Shown: piece after piece, positions 47,521 through 60,377 of the stretch
How positions within the stretch are numbered: the first letter of the stretch is position 1
Layout of the letters: each line of letters starts with the position of its first letter
NCBI GenBank assembly: GCA_028551475.1
Contig: CM052360.1
Location: 25,862,682-25,926,681, forward strand
Source: Casuarina equisetifolia
Lineage: Eukaryota > Streptophyta > Magnoliopsida > Fagales > Casuarinaceae
Reading direction: 5' to 3'
Length of the DNA stretch: 64,000 nucleotides
Notes under the pieces: model-generated
Databases searched by the model: none
Seen by the model: the letters and a program-made list of their open reading frames with translations, nothing else
Told to the model about the DNA's origin: nothing
Program-made: the position numbers and the translations under genes

Positions 47521-49060
47521 CTGCAAAGAGCATCAATAAAAAAATGGTCTGACTAATAAGTAACAAAGATAATTCTGACAATTGTCTCAATTTGTGATTT
47601 CTTCATGGTATGAGAGTGTTTCCTTGCCTTAATTTATGTGTCATCAAAAACCACAATTGCAGTAAGTTTTTCTAAAATTGGTAGAAGTAACTCATCTCAA
47701 CAGACTTAACCTTGTTTTAATTGATAAAACAAAATTATGCCAAAAAATTCAAATTAAATCAAATCTAAGTTCTTTTTGTTCCTAACACTATCTCAATTTT
47801 CAAAATAAGCAAGGAAAGTAGACCAGGATGTTCCACAAGACATTTTTGGCAAGTGACGCTGAAAACAAATTATCTATCACAAAATTCCTCAATCATTTTT
47901 TTTTTGTAAAAGGCCAAGAATTATATATCACTGTAAAAATTACAAAATTGTTAAGCTACAAAACATCATCATTTAAGCTCAAATACTGCATTTGGTAAAT
48001 TCAAAAGATCTTGTAAGAATTTATTACAATTTGTAAGTTTTACTCCTTTGGTAGATGAAATCTTTCTTCTTATGTCCTTCTTGATTTTAGCAATAATGGT
48101 TGAACTGTCTAGACTTTTATCACTTAATTTTCTTTTATTTCTTTCTCTTCAAATGTGATACAATATGGCCTTGAAAGATATACTAAGTAAGGTTGCTGTA
48201 AAATTCTTACTCTTAACAGTCTTAATCATCTAACATATTTCAATTTTTCAGTGTTCAATACTTTAAATTAATCCATTCATGCCTAACAGAGTTTTCATAT
48301 ATAGTTTGTGAACCTACATTCTTAAAAATAAATGTTCTTGTGATTCTTCTCTTTGTTAGCAAATGTTGTATTTTAGGTCTACTGAACTATTCCATACAAC
48401 CACACAATCTGCTGTAGATAGTTGGTCTTTTAAAATAATCCAGCAGATAAAATTATGCTTTGGTATTCCTTTTCATACAAGTATTGCCCATTTAATATAT
48501 TCTTTGTTATCTCTTAGTACTACATAACTTTTGGTAATAGTGTATTCTGAATCCTTCACTAGTTGTGTGAGTTCACTTGTTACTTATAAAATATTCCTAA
48601 AACTCTAAACTAGTGATTCTTTTATCTCAAATTCTAATACATTTATTCTTTTCAAATTTTCTATTATCATTTATTTAACTTACAAAAAGTTTGAGTTATG
48701 ATGTATAAGAAACCATAAGAGTTTTTTAACTACTACTTTCATGTATGAATATCTATCAAATCCAATCTTCTAGAAATTTTAGGCCAATAAATTTCTTTCT
48801 ATATCACTTTCACTATACATCGTTCATTAGATTTACCTATTCACAAAAAGTAACTTTTCTACCTTTTAAACATGTATGGAATTGGTTGTAAACAAAGTAA
48901 GCAAGTGTGTTATAAACAAAGAAAGATAAATGATACCTCTTGAATGTCTCGGGTAAAAGTCACGGGCCTATTATCATTATTTTCAAGTCTGATTCAGCAC
49001 ACGTACATTTCCATGTGTTTTCTGCATTTGTCCTGCTTGCAAATACCAAAACTTTATGGC
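47521..49060. other. AT-rich stretch upstream of the minus-strand gene end
   Basis: No exon recognised. Parts (47521-47890 and 48840-49060) match 60378-60760 and 60780-61010. The middle, about 47890-48840, is missing from the second copy, so one locus gained or lost about 0.95 kb. Confidence 0.4.
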
Positions 49061-49078
49061 AAGGAGTCCTCTCATTTG

Positions 49079-49883
49079 TTTCAATTCTGATCGCAATGGG
49101 CTAGTGGCTGCACCATTTGTCAGTGACTTTATAAAAGCAATCAGAAAGGACAATAAGGCAGGTCTCAAGCGTTTGTCGTGGGCGTTTATGATCGAACATG
49201 CTCTCTGGTCGTAGTACATCCTGATTTAACCTAACAAGACAGAAGGAAAAGTACTAGAACGAGAGACTTTTACTTTTCTTTATAACCTTATCGCTTCCGT
49301 CTCATAGAGACCGCAACGTAGATTTACATTTCACATACTGGACGAGTAAAAGGTTAAGGTAGCCCTTTCCGGTGTTGAACCAGTAGCACGACGGCCGGCT
49401 TCTCTTCCTTCGCAGGTACGAGATAGTCTATTTCCATAGCAAGTTTCTTTATTGTTTATGTTTGTAGGGAATCTATCTAAAGTCTCACGTTTCAGTCATA
49501 GTAGTAGTTTTGAGTAACATGATATGAAATAAGGGCTCAAAATTTTAATATGCATTCATATCTTAAGATCTGAAAATGTCACACTTACAGCTGGTTTTTG
49601 CACAGCACCAGAGAAAGTGTTCAAAGGGATTTGGTCCTCAGGACTCTCATATTATGTCATTTGTATAGAGTTTATAATGGCTTCTCAATATATTTTAGCA
49701 CTTTTAATAGTTTAATATATATTATATAACTTGACCATGTTACTTAAATTTTTGTATTTTTTTTTACTTTTTTTACTGGATAATACGAGATGTGCAATAT
49801 TGTGGGAACTACCTTGGTTACTTTTTTAATGATAGCAAATCTTGTATTTCTTATCAAAAAATTTTAGGCGAGTAACTTGAAAA
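49079..49883 (+). promoter_or_regulatory. Promoter, leader and inferred intron of DUF247 copy at 49884
   Basis: Original type of DUF247 upstream block (49079-49220), TATA-like TTTATAACC at 49279-49287, leader with GCCGGCTTCTC, donor CAG/GT at 49415-49417, and TTTTAGGC near 49863 as an acceptor candidate. Confidence 0.5.
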
Positions 49884-51178
49884 ATGGAAGAATTAAGCAA
49901 CATTCATTATCAAGCAAATGCTTCAACAAGTAGTCAAAGCGAGTTGATACTTAACATAGAAGAAATGTTAAGGATCTTGGAACCTCCCAGATCATCTAAA
50001 CCTTGTATCTATAGGGTTCCAAAAGAACTTCGTAAATTGAACCAATAAGCTTACACTCCTCAAGTTATTGCCATAGGGCCTTATCACCATGGCAATAAAA
50101 GATATAAAAGCACGGAAAAGCTTAAAGTGAAGTTCCTCAAGAATTTTATGGAACGGGCTAGGAAAAATGTTGGGGATTTAGTAAACTTTATAATGAACCA
50201 GGAAGGACGTGTTCGTGATTGCTATGCAGAAGATATCAAATTCAAAAGGAATGATTTTGTGAAAATAATATTGATGGATGCGAGCTTCGTTGTTGAGTTC
50301 TCAACAAGGTCAGAAAGCGTCCTGAGATTATTGGAAAATCAACTTCCTTTTTTCGTTATTGAAGAACTTTACAACCTTCTGCCTGCATCTTATGGTCCAA
50401 ACCGCCCTTCATTCTTTGAGCTTAGCCTATTTGGGAAGTGAAGCCCTGCGTTAATTGGTTAAGAACCTCTCTTGGTCCACAGAAAAAAAGAAGCGAGGAG
50501 GAAGATAAGCGTTCGAAAAGAGGCACCCCGCGGCACGAGGCAGATAATGGCAACGACCAAGTTGAGACTTCACTTCACATTACCCAACGGGAAAACAGAA
50601 ATCAATTATGTGACGAATTCCATGATGAATCTCAGAATTTGCCTAGCGTGAGCCAATTGCATAGGGCTGGAGTGAAGCTTGCGGTAAGCTCAAGCAAATG
50701 CTTACTCAAGTTGGAATTCATAAAAGGAGTATCAAAAATCCCGAAGTTAAAGAAAACTGATGATACAGAGGCTGATTTTCGAAATATCGTGGCCTTTGAG
50801 CAACGTCACTATCTTAATTGTTCTTATGTTGCCAATTATACCTTTTTATTGGATTCACTTATCAACAATACAGAAGACGTGGACTTGCTTGTGGAAAAAG
50901 GGATTATAGTTAATTGGACTGGCGACAACATAGTGAACAATCTGGTCAACAATCTCGGCAGAAATATTTTGCCTTCAAAGGAAACTCCAGGTTATTGTGA
51001 CCTTTCCCGACAATTGAAAGAATTCCATGATAATCGTTGCCATCACTGGGGGGCTATCTTGGTACCTGATTATTTCGGCACTCCTTGGAGACTTGCTTCT
51101 ACTTCAGCTGCTATTATCTTGTTGGTGTTAACTCTCATACAAACTGTATGCTCACTTTTAGACTTAAAGCATAAATAA
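49884..51178 (+). pseudogene. DUF247 pseudogene with early stop and internal deletion
   Basis: Keeps the family start (MEELSNIHYQA) and CIYRVPKELRKLNQ, then has TAA at about 50047 where paralogs have the first codon after LNQ. Downstream the frame reopens through DCYAEDIKF and LMDASFVVEF. A short deletion removes the codons for DPWL and the residues after it. A larger deletion near 50430 joins the ELSL region to the linker and shifts frame. The last part (50438-51178) is open to the C-terminal hydrophobic segment. It is closest to the gene at 35658, sharing linker wording and the 86-bp 3' duplication. Confidence 0.87.
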
Positions 51179-51332
51179 TTATGATTGTATTGGATTGTAT
51201 GGTGGTGACATTTTAGTGTTCAACTATTTTTGTTGTTGTTGGAATTGACTTGAAGCTTGTATAATTATGATTGTATTGGATTGTATGGTGATGGCATTTT
51301 AGTGTTCAACTATTTTTATTGTTGAATTAATA
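51161..51332 (+). repeat. 86-bp tandem duplication at the DUF247 3' end
   Basis: Units start at 51161 (GACTTAAAGC) and 51247 (GACTTGAAGC), as at 12032 and 37143. Confidence 0.85.
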
Positions 51333-51624
51333 GATTGGGGAATTGTGGTTTGTAACTTGAAAATATTAAATTTCACCTAAGTACAGTTTTTTAGTGTGCA
51401 CTCAATTATAGTTAGCATTTATTTTTTAGTGTGATAGCCTTTTTAGTCTTGGAATCATATTTATTTTCAATTATACACTTCCATATATTTATAATCAATT
51501 TGTGATGCTTGCTACCATTTGCTTTTTCCTATTCTCTATTATAATGGAATACATTTGATGCCATAGTGGCAACAAATGAATGTTTTCAAAAATGAAAAGA
51601 GGAAAATTTCTACAACTTCATTTC

Positions 51625-51855
51625 AACTATGGAATACATTTGTTACATTTCAACTATGTAACAAATGGAAGTTAGATAGTTGAAATAATACCGAATTAGC
51701 GATTGTTGTCTTATAACTACCGCCATAAGCCAAATGGCATTGGTAGCTAGAAGTAACCCAAGTTTCCACTTAACGTAGCACAAAACAAAGCTAAAAATTC
51801 AGTTAAAATGATATTAAACTCTTTTCAAGTGTCTACTACTGTTAGATAATTGTAG
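51625..51855 (-). pseudogene. Inverted TruA fragment E, reduced
   Basis: Only the intron 5 part of the antisense TruA piece remains; exons 10 to 6 are deleted. The deletion boundary lies near 51650, within repeated TTTCAACTATG text. Confidence 0.65.
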
Positions 51856-52225
51856 GTAACATGAAAAATACTCTTTTTTAAAAGTTAGTTTAAAAATTAA
51901 AATATTTTTTATTTAAGTTTCACATGAGAGATATTATTAGCTTTTGTAAAATATGGATCTAGCACAACATTCTTTTGCAAATTAAGAGTCATTAAAATTA
52001 AGGCCACAAATCCCAATAATACATTGTGTTATTATGATAGTTTAATTTAGATTGTATGGTAATATCACATTCACAATATAATTTTTTATAATTTATATTC
52101 ATAAAGATGTCAAGAGAGAATATATCATATAAAAAATTTATTTTTTCAATAAAAGTGAGATTAATAAAAAAATTTCTTGTTTATAAACTATTTGATAAGC
52201 TTATATTTTAATATCGTGAAACATC
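51856..52225. repeat. AT-rich linker, copy 5
   Basis: Same family as 5040-5345. Confidence 0.5.
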
Positions 52226-52352
52226 TCCAAGGGCATATGATGAAACCCACTTTAGGAAATGACAAAACCCTTAAACCCTGTCCTTTTAAACGTTCAAAAC
52301 CAGAGAACTCCTGCTTTCCTGTTCGGAAGCCGAGAAAGTGGCCGAGGGATCC

Positions 52353-53923
52353 ATGACGGAAAATCCCAAGCACTTGCTGGATAGTGTCTCTGAGACTCCA
52401 AAATAGCAAAAACCGCCATCGAAGAGTTCAGCGACGATGAAGAGGAGCAACATCAACAACTACAAGTGCCGCAAGAGCCCAAGAGCCCAAATCCCAGACT
52501 ACAGTGGTACCTAGTGGGGATCGAGTACATTGGGCTCGGTTCTCTGGTTCCCAGCAGCAGCCGAATTGCCTCACTGTCGTTGGCGTTCATGAGGTTACTC
52601 CATAACACTTGTGTTTCCTTTTCTCTCAGGAGTGCTATTTGTTTGTTTGTAGGCAAAATTTGCGTTCTTTTAGGTCTTGGAAATGAGAAAAGTAGTGCCG
52701 AGGTGATAAAAGGAGCAGCTTTTGAGTTTGAGATTCCTGAACATGAGACTAATGCCGTGTTTGGTTGTCTAGGAAGTGAGCTTGAAGAAAGAAAAAAAAA
52801 AAACTTGAGCCGTTGGATTAATGGAAGTATCGTATGCAACAAACAGGGATTTTGCCTGTATGCAACAAATAGGATTGTTCAATAAGTATCGTATGAACAG
52901 ACTTGAGGATTGTGCGGTTAGTTTACTTGTCCTAAATTACGAAATCCTAAACTCACGCACAACCCGGAATGACAGAAAAGTTTCTTTAATCATGAGCTAT
53001 AAAAAGTGACATTATGTGTCTTAACCTGATTTTATGTGTTACTAAGGCAACCAAGTAACGAAGAAAATGAACGGGGATAAGAATGGTCTCTTTTCTGTTT
53101 ACGTGATTTGTTGATGAACAAAATGAGTGATTGTATTTGATCTGTAAGATTCTATTGAGTGGGTAATTCAATTCTTCTGATTTTCCAATAATGAGAACTT
53201 CATGACAACATGTTCTTATTTCTTTGATCTTTACTTAATGCTCATTGTCTGTTACTTTTTTTTATTTTTTATGTTTTGTTGTATTCGTTTCTATAGCAAG
53301 AAAACCTAATTCATGATTTTCTCATTTAACTGTTAGAGTCCATTCATTTGCTTATAGTTAATGGATTTGGATGATAATGCTAATTATTATTTCATATTCA
53401 TAAAGGGACTTGACCTTTGTTTTTCTGTGGTTCATGTAGGAAGCTTTTCATAAATTTATTGGCTAGCTAGTTTCAATTTTTTGTTCTAGTCGAACTATAA
53501 GTATATAACCTTATGCTACTTGATTCATATTGGTTTTCACATCATTATAAGGAAAAGTATATTTCTCACTTTTAGTCTAACATTTTTTTTTTTGTGGCAC
53601 AAAGATGGAATCTCTAAAGATAGATTAGAATGGATAAGTGATAATCCTTCACGATAAATTATGAATGCAGTTCTTGAGATGAACTTGTTGGAAAGAACAA
53701 TTTGTTTAAACTTTAAATTTCCCTATGATTATCAAGAAACTTGTTGAGATGCCTCATTTCTATATTTGATTAAATTTTGTCAGATTTCATCCATCGAAAG
53801 GTGCTTGCACAAAGATTGAAATTTATCAATCGTGGTTGGGTATCCTTCTTTAGAACAAACAAATTAAGACAACAATATAAATGGAAAAGAATGGACATAT
53901 CTTGACAAAAAAAATATAATAGG
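52353..53923 (+). pseudogene. TruA pseudogene copy 4, truncated in intron 2
   Basis: Exon 1 has an 11-bp deletion near 52398 that gives TAG after SVSETPK, and further indels near 52530. Exon 2 (53440-53496) contains TAG, and its donor reads ATAAGT instead of GTAAGT. TruA sequence ends at about 53923 inside intron 2, where it is fused to DUF247 codons. Confidence 0.87.
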
Positions 53924-55166
53924 ATATTTCCATAGGACCTTTTCACCATGGCAAAGAAAGATTAAAAAGCATGGAAAAGCTTGAAGTGAAATGTCTTGAG
54001 GACTTCAAAAGATGGGCTAAGTTAAATATGGAGGATCTAGTAAATACTATAATGAAGTTGAAAGTATGTGTTCGACATTGCTATGCAGAAGATATCAAAT
54101 TTGTAAGAAATGATTTCGTGAAAATAATTTTGGTGGATGGAAGCTTCATTGTAGAGTTCCTGACACAAGGCAGCACTAGACTATTGGACCCATGGTTGGA
54201 GACAAGTATATGGTAGGATTTAAAGTTACTGGAAAATCAACTTCCGTTTTTTGTTATTGAAGAACTGTACAATCTTGTACGTTCATCTCATGGTCTAAAC
54301 TCCCTTTCCTTCACTGAGCTTGCCTTTCTTTGGTTTGTGCCTACGGAGAATAAGAAACTATCTACTACTCCTAATTTGAAAGTTAAACACTTCATTGATT
54401 TATTGAGAATCTCTCTTCCGCCAGAATCACGAGAAGAAAACAATGATCAAGATGACAATTCGTCCGTGGGGATCCCTACACCTATTTTGGTAATAAAGCT
54501 TTGCATTAACAGGTTAAAAACCCTTCTTCGGCTACAAGAAAAAAAGAAGAAGCAATGAGGAAGCAAAGCATTTGCAAAGTGGGCTCCAGTCACACAAAGT
54601 AGATGACAGTGATGACAAAGCTAAGAAGTTTCCCAGCGTGACCCAGTTGTGCGAAGCTGGAGTGAAGTTTGAGGTGGTTGCAGACAAATGTTTACTCGAC
54701 TTGGATTTCATAAATGGAGTACTGAAAATTCCATGCTTAAGGATAGAGGATGGCACGGCGTCTCTTTTTCAAAATCTTGTGGCTTCGAGGATGGCACGAT
54801 CCAGAAAATCTTTGTCTCACCAATTACATTATGCTATTGGATTCACTTATCAACATTACTGAAGACGTTGACATGCTTATGCGAAAAGGGGTTTTGGTTC
54901 ATTGCCTAGGTGACAGCAAGGCAGTGATAGCCATGGTGAACAATCTAAGTACAAATGTTTTGTATTCAAAGGTGAATGACAATTACTGTTATCTTTACAG
55001 AGATCTGAATGCATTCTATAGGAAACGATGGCGTCATTGGAAGGCTATTCTGGTGCGTGATTATGGTAGAACTTGGAGAATTCTTTCTGTTGCAGCAGTT
55101 GCTATCTTGCTAGTGTTAATTCTCATACAAACTGTATGTTCGATCATATTAGCAATGGAGAATTGA
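53924..55166 (+). pseudogene. DUF247 pseudogene of a divergent subfamily
   Basis: Begins abruptly at the ISIGPFHHGKE codons, joined to TruA intron 2. Recognisable parts are MEKLEVKCLEDF, HCYAEDIKF, ILVDGSFIVEFL, a TAG after LETSIW, LLENQLPFFVIEELYNLV, FPSVTQLCEAGVKFEV, GVLKIPCLRIEDGT, GVLVHCLGDSKAVIA and the hydrophobic end ILLVLILIQTVCS. Frameshifts lie near 54545 and 54790. The wording differs from the main array members (CLGDSKA for WIGDNNA, DYGRTWRILS for DYFSTPWRIAS), so this is a second DUF247 lineage. Pieces of the same lineage lie at 32540 and 34510. Confidence 0.83.
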
Positions 55167-55582
55167 AGCTCATGTAACTTTAAAATTACTGGATTGTATT
55201 GTTTTAGCCTTTTAGTTGTCGACTGTTATTTATGGTTCTTGGAACTAAGAAGCTCGTGGAATTTGGAATTTGCAACTTGGACAACCTAAATTAGAAAAAA
55301 AAAAATAGTAAATTTTTTTGTTTCGCGTATGTAGATGAAATTGCTTTCTTCCACATTAAAGATTCAAATATATAGTCTGTTGAACCTTAGCATACTTGAA
55401 GGGCAACATTAAGATGTAATTTGTTTAGCATTGCTTAGAGAATCTCATGTAAATCCTCACATGCACAAGAGAATTAGGTCATCCGAATTCATGCAACTTC
55501 ATTTGTTTCTTTTCTTGCACTTTTTATTTATTTTTATTTTTTCTATGTATTGAATGAGAAAAAGGTAGTGTAATTAGAAGTT

Positions 55583-57125
55583 AGAGCCTCGCTTATCATC
55601 CAAACCTTGCATTTATAAGGTTCCACATGAGCTTCGCAAACTGAATGAAAAAGCATAGACTCCTCAAGTTATTTCAATAGGGTCTTCTTATCCTAGCAAA
55701 GAAGACTCGAAAAGTTTGAAAAATCTTAAAGTGGAATGCCTCAAGAATTTAAGGAGCAAGGCTAAGTTAAACATTGAAGATTTAGTAAACAATATAATGA
55801 AGTTGGAAGGAAGTGTCCGCCATTGCTACACTGAAGATATTATATTTGAAACTTCTGATTTTGCAAAAATGATATTGACGGGTGCAAGCTTCATTGTTGA
55901 GTTCTCAATACCGCTATACAGTAGAACCATGGTTGTCTAGACTATTAGACTCATAGTAGAATAATACTATACTGCAGGACTTGCAATTATTGGAAAATCA
56001 ACTTCCTTTTTTTTGTTCTTGAAGAACTATACAACCTTGCACGTGAATCTCATGGCTTATCCTCACTTTCCTTCAGTGACCTTGCCTTCGCACACTTTGT
56101 GTTTGACGAGAGTCAAAAATTGCCTGCCACTCCTAAATTGGAGATAAAGCACTTTGTTGATTTGTTAAGAAATTTTCTTCTACCCCAAACGCAAGAGCTA
56201 CGGGAAGAAAACAATGAACAAGTTAAGAATTCAGGCACGGGTATTCTTAAGCCTATTTTGATAAATAAAAAATAAAAAAAAAGTTAGGAATTAATAAGTT
56301 ACAAACCTTTCTTGGGCTAGAAAGAAGAAGAAGCAATGGGGAAGATAAGAATTTGCAAAGTGACACCCCGTTGCACGAGGCAGATAAAGGCGATGATAAA
56401 GTTGAGAGTTCATCCGGCATGACCCTATTGGATAGAGCAAATCGACTCCATGATGAATTCCACGACAAATCTAAGAATCTGCCCAGCGTGGCCCAGTTGC
56501 ACAAGGCTGGAGTGAAGCTTGAGGTAGGCTCAAGTGAATGCTTACTCGAGTTGTAATTTGGAAGTGGAGTTTTTTGAAAATCTCAAAGTTAAGGTAACTA
56601 ATGACACATGGAGCCTTATTATCGAGATATCATGGCCTTTAAGCAACCCCACTATCTATGTAATTCTTATGTCACAGATTATATTTTATTTATTAGTTTC
56701 ACTTATCAACACTTACGAAGGTGTGAATTTACTTGTTACAAAAGAGATCCTAGTTAACTGGATGGGCAACAACAATCTGGTCAAGACTTTGCTCAACAAT
56801 TCCCAATGCAAATATTATATCTTCAAAGGAAATTAAAATTGTTATCGCTTTGGCCAAAATTGGATGTATTTTATAAATTTTATAAAAAATAACATATATC
56901 TAATTTAAAATTATAATTTATTAACTAATGAAATCTATTATTTTATAAACAAAATTTTTAATATATTTCTTAACAATGTAAGACTTATTATTAATATTTA
57001 AATATATTCTATAATAATCATTGTCATTATTGGAGGAAAATGTTATTACATGATTATTTCAACACTCCTCGAAGAACTACTTCTACTTTAGCAGCTGGTA
57101 TTTAATTGGTGTTAAGTTTAATACA
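55583..57125 (+). pseudogene. DUF247 pseudogene, strongly decayed
   Basis: Lacks the family start. SSKPCIYKVPHELRKLNEKA is followed by TAG and TPQVISIGS. A part at 55716-55940 is open (VECLKNLRS, HCYTEDII, GASFIVEF). Later pieces include LENQLPFF, NLPSVAQLHKAGVKLEV and KEILVNWMGNNN. About 130 bp of AT-rich sequence are inserted near 56870-57010, splitting the codons before the NRCHRW-like motif. Many stops and frameshifts make it the most decayed long copy. Confidence 0.8.
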
Positions 57126-57404
57126 AATATAAGAGGGAAAAGAGCAAAATGTTTAAGACGGCTACTCAAAAGGCATTGCCTGCACAGTAGATACCTCAGT
57201 CGTCATGAAGTCGCAGTAGGGCTTGTCATTTTGTACCATGAACAATACGCCATTCGTGACTTGGGTGTGCTCTTTTTATAGGCGACCTTCCAGAAGGTCT
57301 TCAAGGAAGAGACACTCACCCAGCTTGCCCTTATTCCTTACCAATAATGCAGTTAGCCATCATTCACTATTACAAATTCATTGCCTCATTTAAAGAGTTA
57401 GATC
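57126..57404. other. DUF247 3' flank shared with 33160-33540
   Basis: Noncoding. Resembles the flank following the DUF247 fragment at 32540, including the CTTCCAGAAGGTCTTCAAG segment. Confidence 0.4.
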
Positions 57405-57910
57405 GCAATGGGCCACTGACTGCACCATTTGTCAATGATATTAGAAAATCAAACAGAAAGCACAATAAAGCGGGCCTTAAGTGTTTGTCGTGGGGGTTTA
57501 ATGATTGAACGTCGTACACCTTGAGTCAACCTTACAAGAAGAAAATAAGGAAAAGTAAGAGAGAGAAATTCTACCTTTTACCTAACAAAAAGAAAAGAAG
57601 GAAAAGTTCTACTTTTACCTAACAAAAAGAAAAAAAAAAAAAAGCAAAAAGAAAAGAAGGAAAAGTAAGAGAGATAGAGAGATTCCTAATTTTCTTCGTA
57701 ACCCAATTGCTCTACAGACCGCACATCACATTTACATTTCACGGGCTGGACGAGTAAAAGGTTATGATAGCTAAATTCGATAGGTCGGCTTCGCAGGTAC
57801 GAGATAGTCTATCTTCATGGCTAGTTTCTTTATTGTTTATGTTTTCAGGGAATCTATCTAAAGCTTACTGTTCAGTTGCAGTTGTAGTTTTGAGTTACAT
57901 GACATAAAAT
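57405..57910 (+). promoter_or_regulatory. DUF247 promoter and leader without an adjacent full gene
   Basis: Upstream block (57405-57530), GA- and A-rich stretches and a leader ending in TTCGCAG/GT at 57796-57798. The stretch after TATC (57870-57920) is interrupted by about 0.5 kb of AT-rich DNA (57925-58400) before leader text resumes at 58400. Confidence 0.5.
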
Positions 57911-57924
57911 AAGGACTTGGAAAA

Positions 57925-58400
57925 CCTAAATTAGACAAAAAAAAAAAAAGAGTAAATTTTTGGTTTTGCTTGTTAAGGTTTATAGTATAATCAATCAAAT
58001 AAGATGTTTATATTAACATATCATTTATCCAATTTAAAAATTCACTCAAGAATGAGTAAAATTTATTACCTTATAAGCAAAATTTTAATAATTTTCTTAG
58101 GAATGTAAGGCTTATTGTACACATCTTAACAAGTTAAAAATTATGTTTGACAACAAGACATATTGTAATTGAGTTTTCTAAGAAACAAAAGTAACATACT
58201 AATAAGTTTTATTAATAATGACAAAATTGGATGTAGTGATCATATTTCAAATAAGTATAAAAAACAAGGTATAAAACTAACCCTTTGAAAAGGACAAAAT
58301 CTTTATATATCAACTTGCTACATAAAACATAAAAATAGAAAATGAAGTATATAGTTAGCACAAATGCTTAATCCTATAATGACTTATAATTGTCTACGCC
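57925..58400. other. AT-rich insertion in a DUF247 leader
   Basis: Starts with text like 55265-55330 (ACCTAAATTAGA then an A run). It includes a segment near 58010-58115 that resembles the AT-rich insert in the relict at 56870-57010, so both may be copies of one small repeat. Confidence 0.4.
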
Positions 58401-58589
58401 TACTTGATTCTTTATAAAAACAGCTAGCATTGGCAAGGCAAGGAGCCAAGATCTAGATGGCTAGTTTCTTTATTGTTCGTGTTTGCAGGAATCGATTTGA
58501 AGTCTCTACTTTTTAGTTGTAGTAGTAGCTTTGAGTAACATGACATAAGCTCTCAAAATTTTAGTGGAAGATGTCACACTCACTTCTTG

Positions 58590-58960
58590 TTTATTTAGAG
58601 TGGGTGTTTAGGAAGTGTGACAATGGATCTTTGGTCTTATTGTGTCTTACAAGTAATAAGATATTTTTTTTACCTAATACTTTAATATTTTAGGATAAAT
58701 CTTTATATTTTAATATAATATCATAGCTATAATGAGTCTATACTTTATAATCCTCTAAGATATGATCTAAAATTTGACTTTTGACCATATGTATTGTTTG
58801 TGTTAATATATACATAAAAAATAATACTAAAAATGAGTGTTGTCTTACAAAAAAAACGTAAAGATTATCCATTAATTTTATAAGTAATAAATTTTTTTCA
58901 TTTAACTCCTTGAGACTTTAGAATAATCCTTACACTTTAATATTGTTGCACATCACCAAA
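58590..58960. repeat. AT-rich interspersed repeat, third locus
   Basis: Nearly the same as 8220-8560; same two-unit family as 690-1010. Confidence 0.45.
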
Positions 58961-59196
58961 AAGTGATTAGAGGGTTTTGGTTGCCAAGACTTTCATATTA
59001 TTTCATTTGTATAAAGTTTAGAACTTCCAATAGTTTAATATACTTTATATAACTCAATCTTATTCCCTAAATTTTTTCCCCTTTTTTTACTAGACAATAA
59101 AGATATGCAATATTGTGGAAACTACCTTACTTACATCTTTAATGATAACAAGTCTTATATTTGTCTTCAGAAAATTTTAGGCAAGCAACTTGGAAG

Positions 59197-59485
59197 ATGG
59201 AAGAATTAAGCAATGCAAAGCAAATGCTTCAACGAGTAGTAAAAGCCGGTTGATAATTAACATTGGATAAATGTTAAGGATCTCAAAACCTCCTAGATCA
59301 TCTAAGCCTTCCATTTATAGGGTTCTAAATGAGCTTCGAGGATTGAACCAAGAGGCCTACACTCCTCAAGTTATTGCTATAGGGCCTTATCATCATGACA
59401 AAGAAAGATGTAAAAGTATGGAAAAGCTTAAAGTGAAATTCCTCAAGAATTTTAGGGGATAGGCTAAGAAAAATGTTGAGGATTC
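59197..59485 (+). pseudogene. DUF247 N-terminal fragment fused to TruA, second copy
   Basis: Like 8821-9108, it has the family ATG and the same 7-bp frame-shifting deletion. It then shows MLRISKPPRSSKP, SIYRV, EAYTPQVIAIGPYHH and MEKLKVKFLKNF, followed by a TAG at about 59459 and the switch to TruA intron 4 at GATTC. The same junction at both loci shows the fusion formed once and was then copied with about 1.3 kb of flank. Confidence 0.8.
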
Positions 59486-59700
59486 TATTTCAATCAGGAT
59501 CATTAAACCTATCTCCTTTATGCTTATTTAGGATATTCTCCCTCATTTTTTCAGCGTGGTCTATCTTCAGAAGAATGAAGGTGATATAATGGTGATTGAT
59601 GTTTGGTGTGTTCATGCTGATTTTCATGCTATGTGCAAAGCTTAAGAGCGCACATAGGTAGTCATTAATCTAAATTGTTCTTATAGTTATTCCGGTTAAT
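59481..59700 (+). pseudogene. TruA intron 4 / exon 5 fragment
   Basis: Ends of intron 4, then exon 5 near 59571-59654 (KNEGDIMVIDVW, then a damaged DFHA region) and the start of intron 5. It is cut at about 59700 by sequence from the 3' flank of the minus-strand gene. Confidence 0.75.
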
Positions 59701-59701
59701 A

Positions 59702-60377
59702 GCAGAAAAAAGCAAACTCCATCGCAGGACTCAAAAAACCCACACAAGAAAATAAATAAAACGCACAAACCACCTCGAGAACAGGACGAAGACAATAAGG
59801 GAATAGAAGAAGTTGGGAGAGGAAGTGCTCTAAGCCTACCACATGACAACTAATCTAAAACATGTAAAAATGCCGATGTCACGGGGACTAAAGAGTTTAG
59901 TTTGGCTATGAAGTTGGGAGAATGATTCTTTACAGAATTGCTCTTCAGATGGGAGGGGCATTGAGGGAAAGGTTTTTAGTGAGATTGATGAGCGAACTGG
60001 GATCAGTAGTTCTCTTCATGCCCCCTGATTCCAACCCCATTTTCCTTTCTCCCATCTTATTCTGCAAAAGGAACAGAATGTAAGAATGATGTCACAGAAC
60101 TTCAAAGCTAGAACAGCTGCCAAAGGCGATGAAAAGGAAAGATTTGGCGAAATAACCATGGGAAAGGTCATCCAATGCATTGATAGAGAGAGAAAAAGGA
60201 ACTTACAGAAATATTGCCATTACTGTACACATCCAATTGTGGAGCTGAAGGCTTATTGCTTTTGGAGTTAAGAGTCTTCATACGATCTTCGTAAAACTGG
60301 AAATCATCCTACAAAGATGTTTTTGCTGTGTAAATCTTAAAAATACTCAGCATTTCCAAACCTTGCTTCAGTCCAAT
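59702..60377 (-). pseudogene. Second copy of the minus-strand gene end, with a stop
   Basis: Exons at 60207-60377 and 59945-60061 mirror 47350-47520 and 47093-47209, with intact splice sites. Codon 23 of the first exon is TAG (60311-60309) where the other copy has TTG, so this copy is interrupted. 59702-59944 is its 3' flank. Confidence 0.7.

Noticed and set aside
48983..49219. Minus-strand 78-codon frame
   Set aside because: It lies in the DUF247 promoter block. The equivalent region at 60900-61155 does not keep it.
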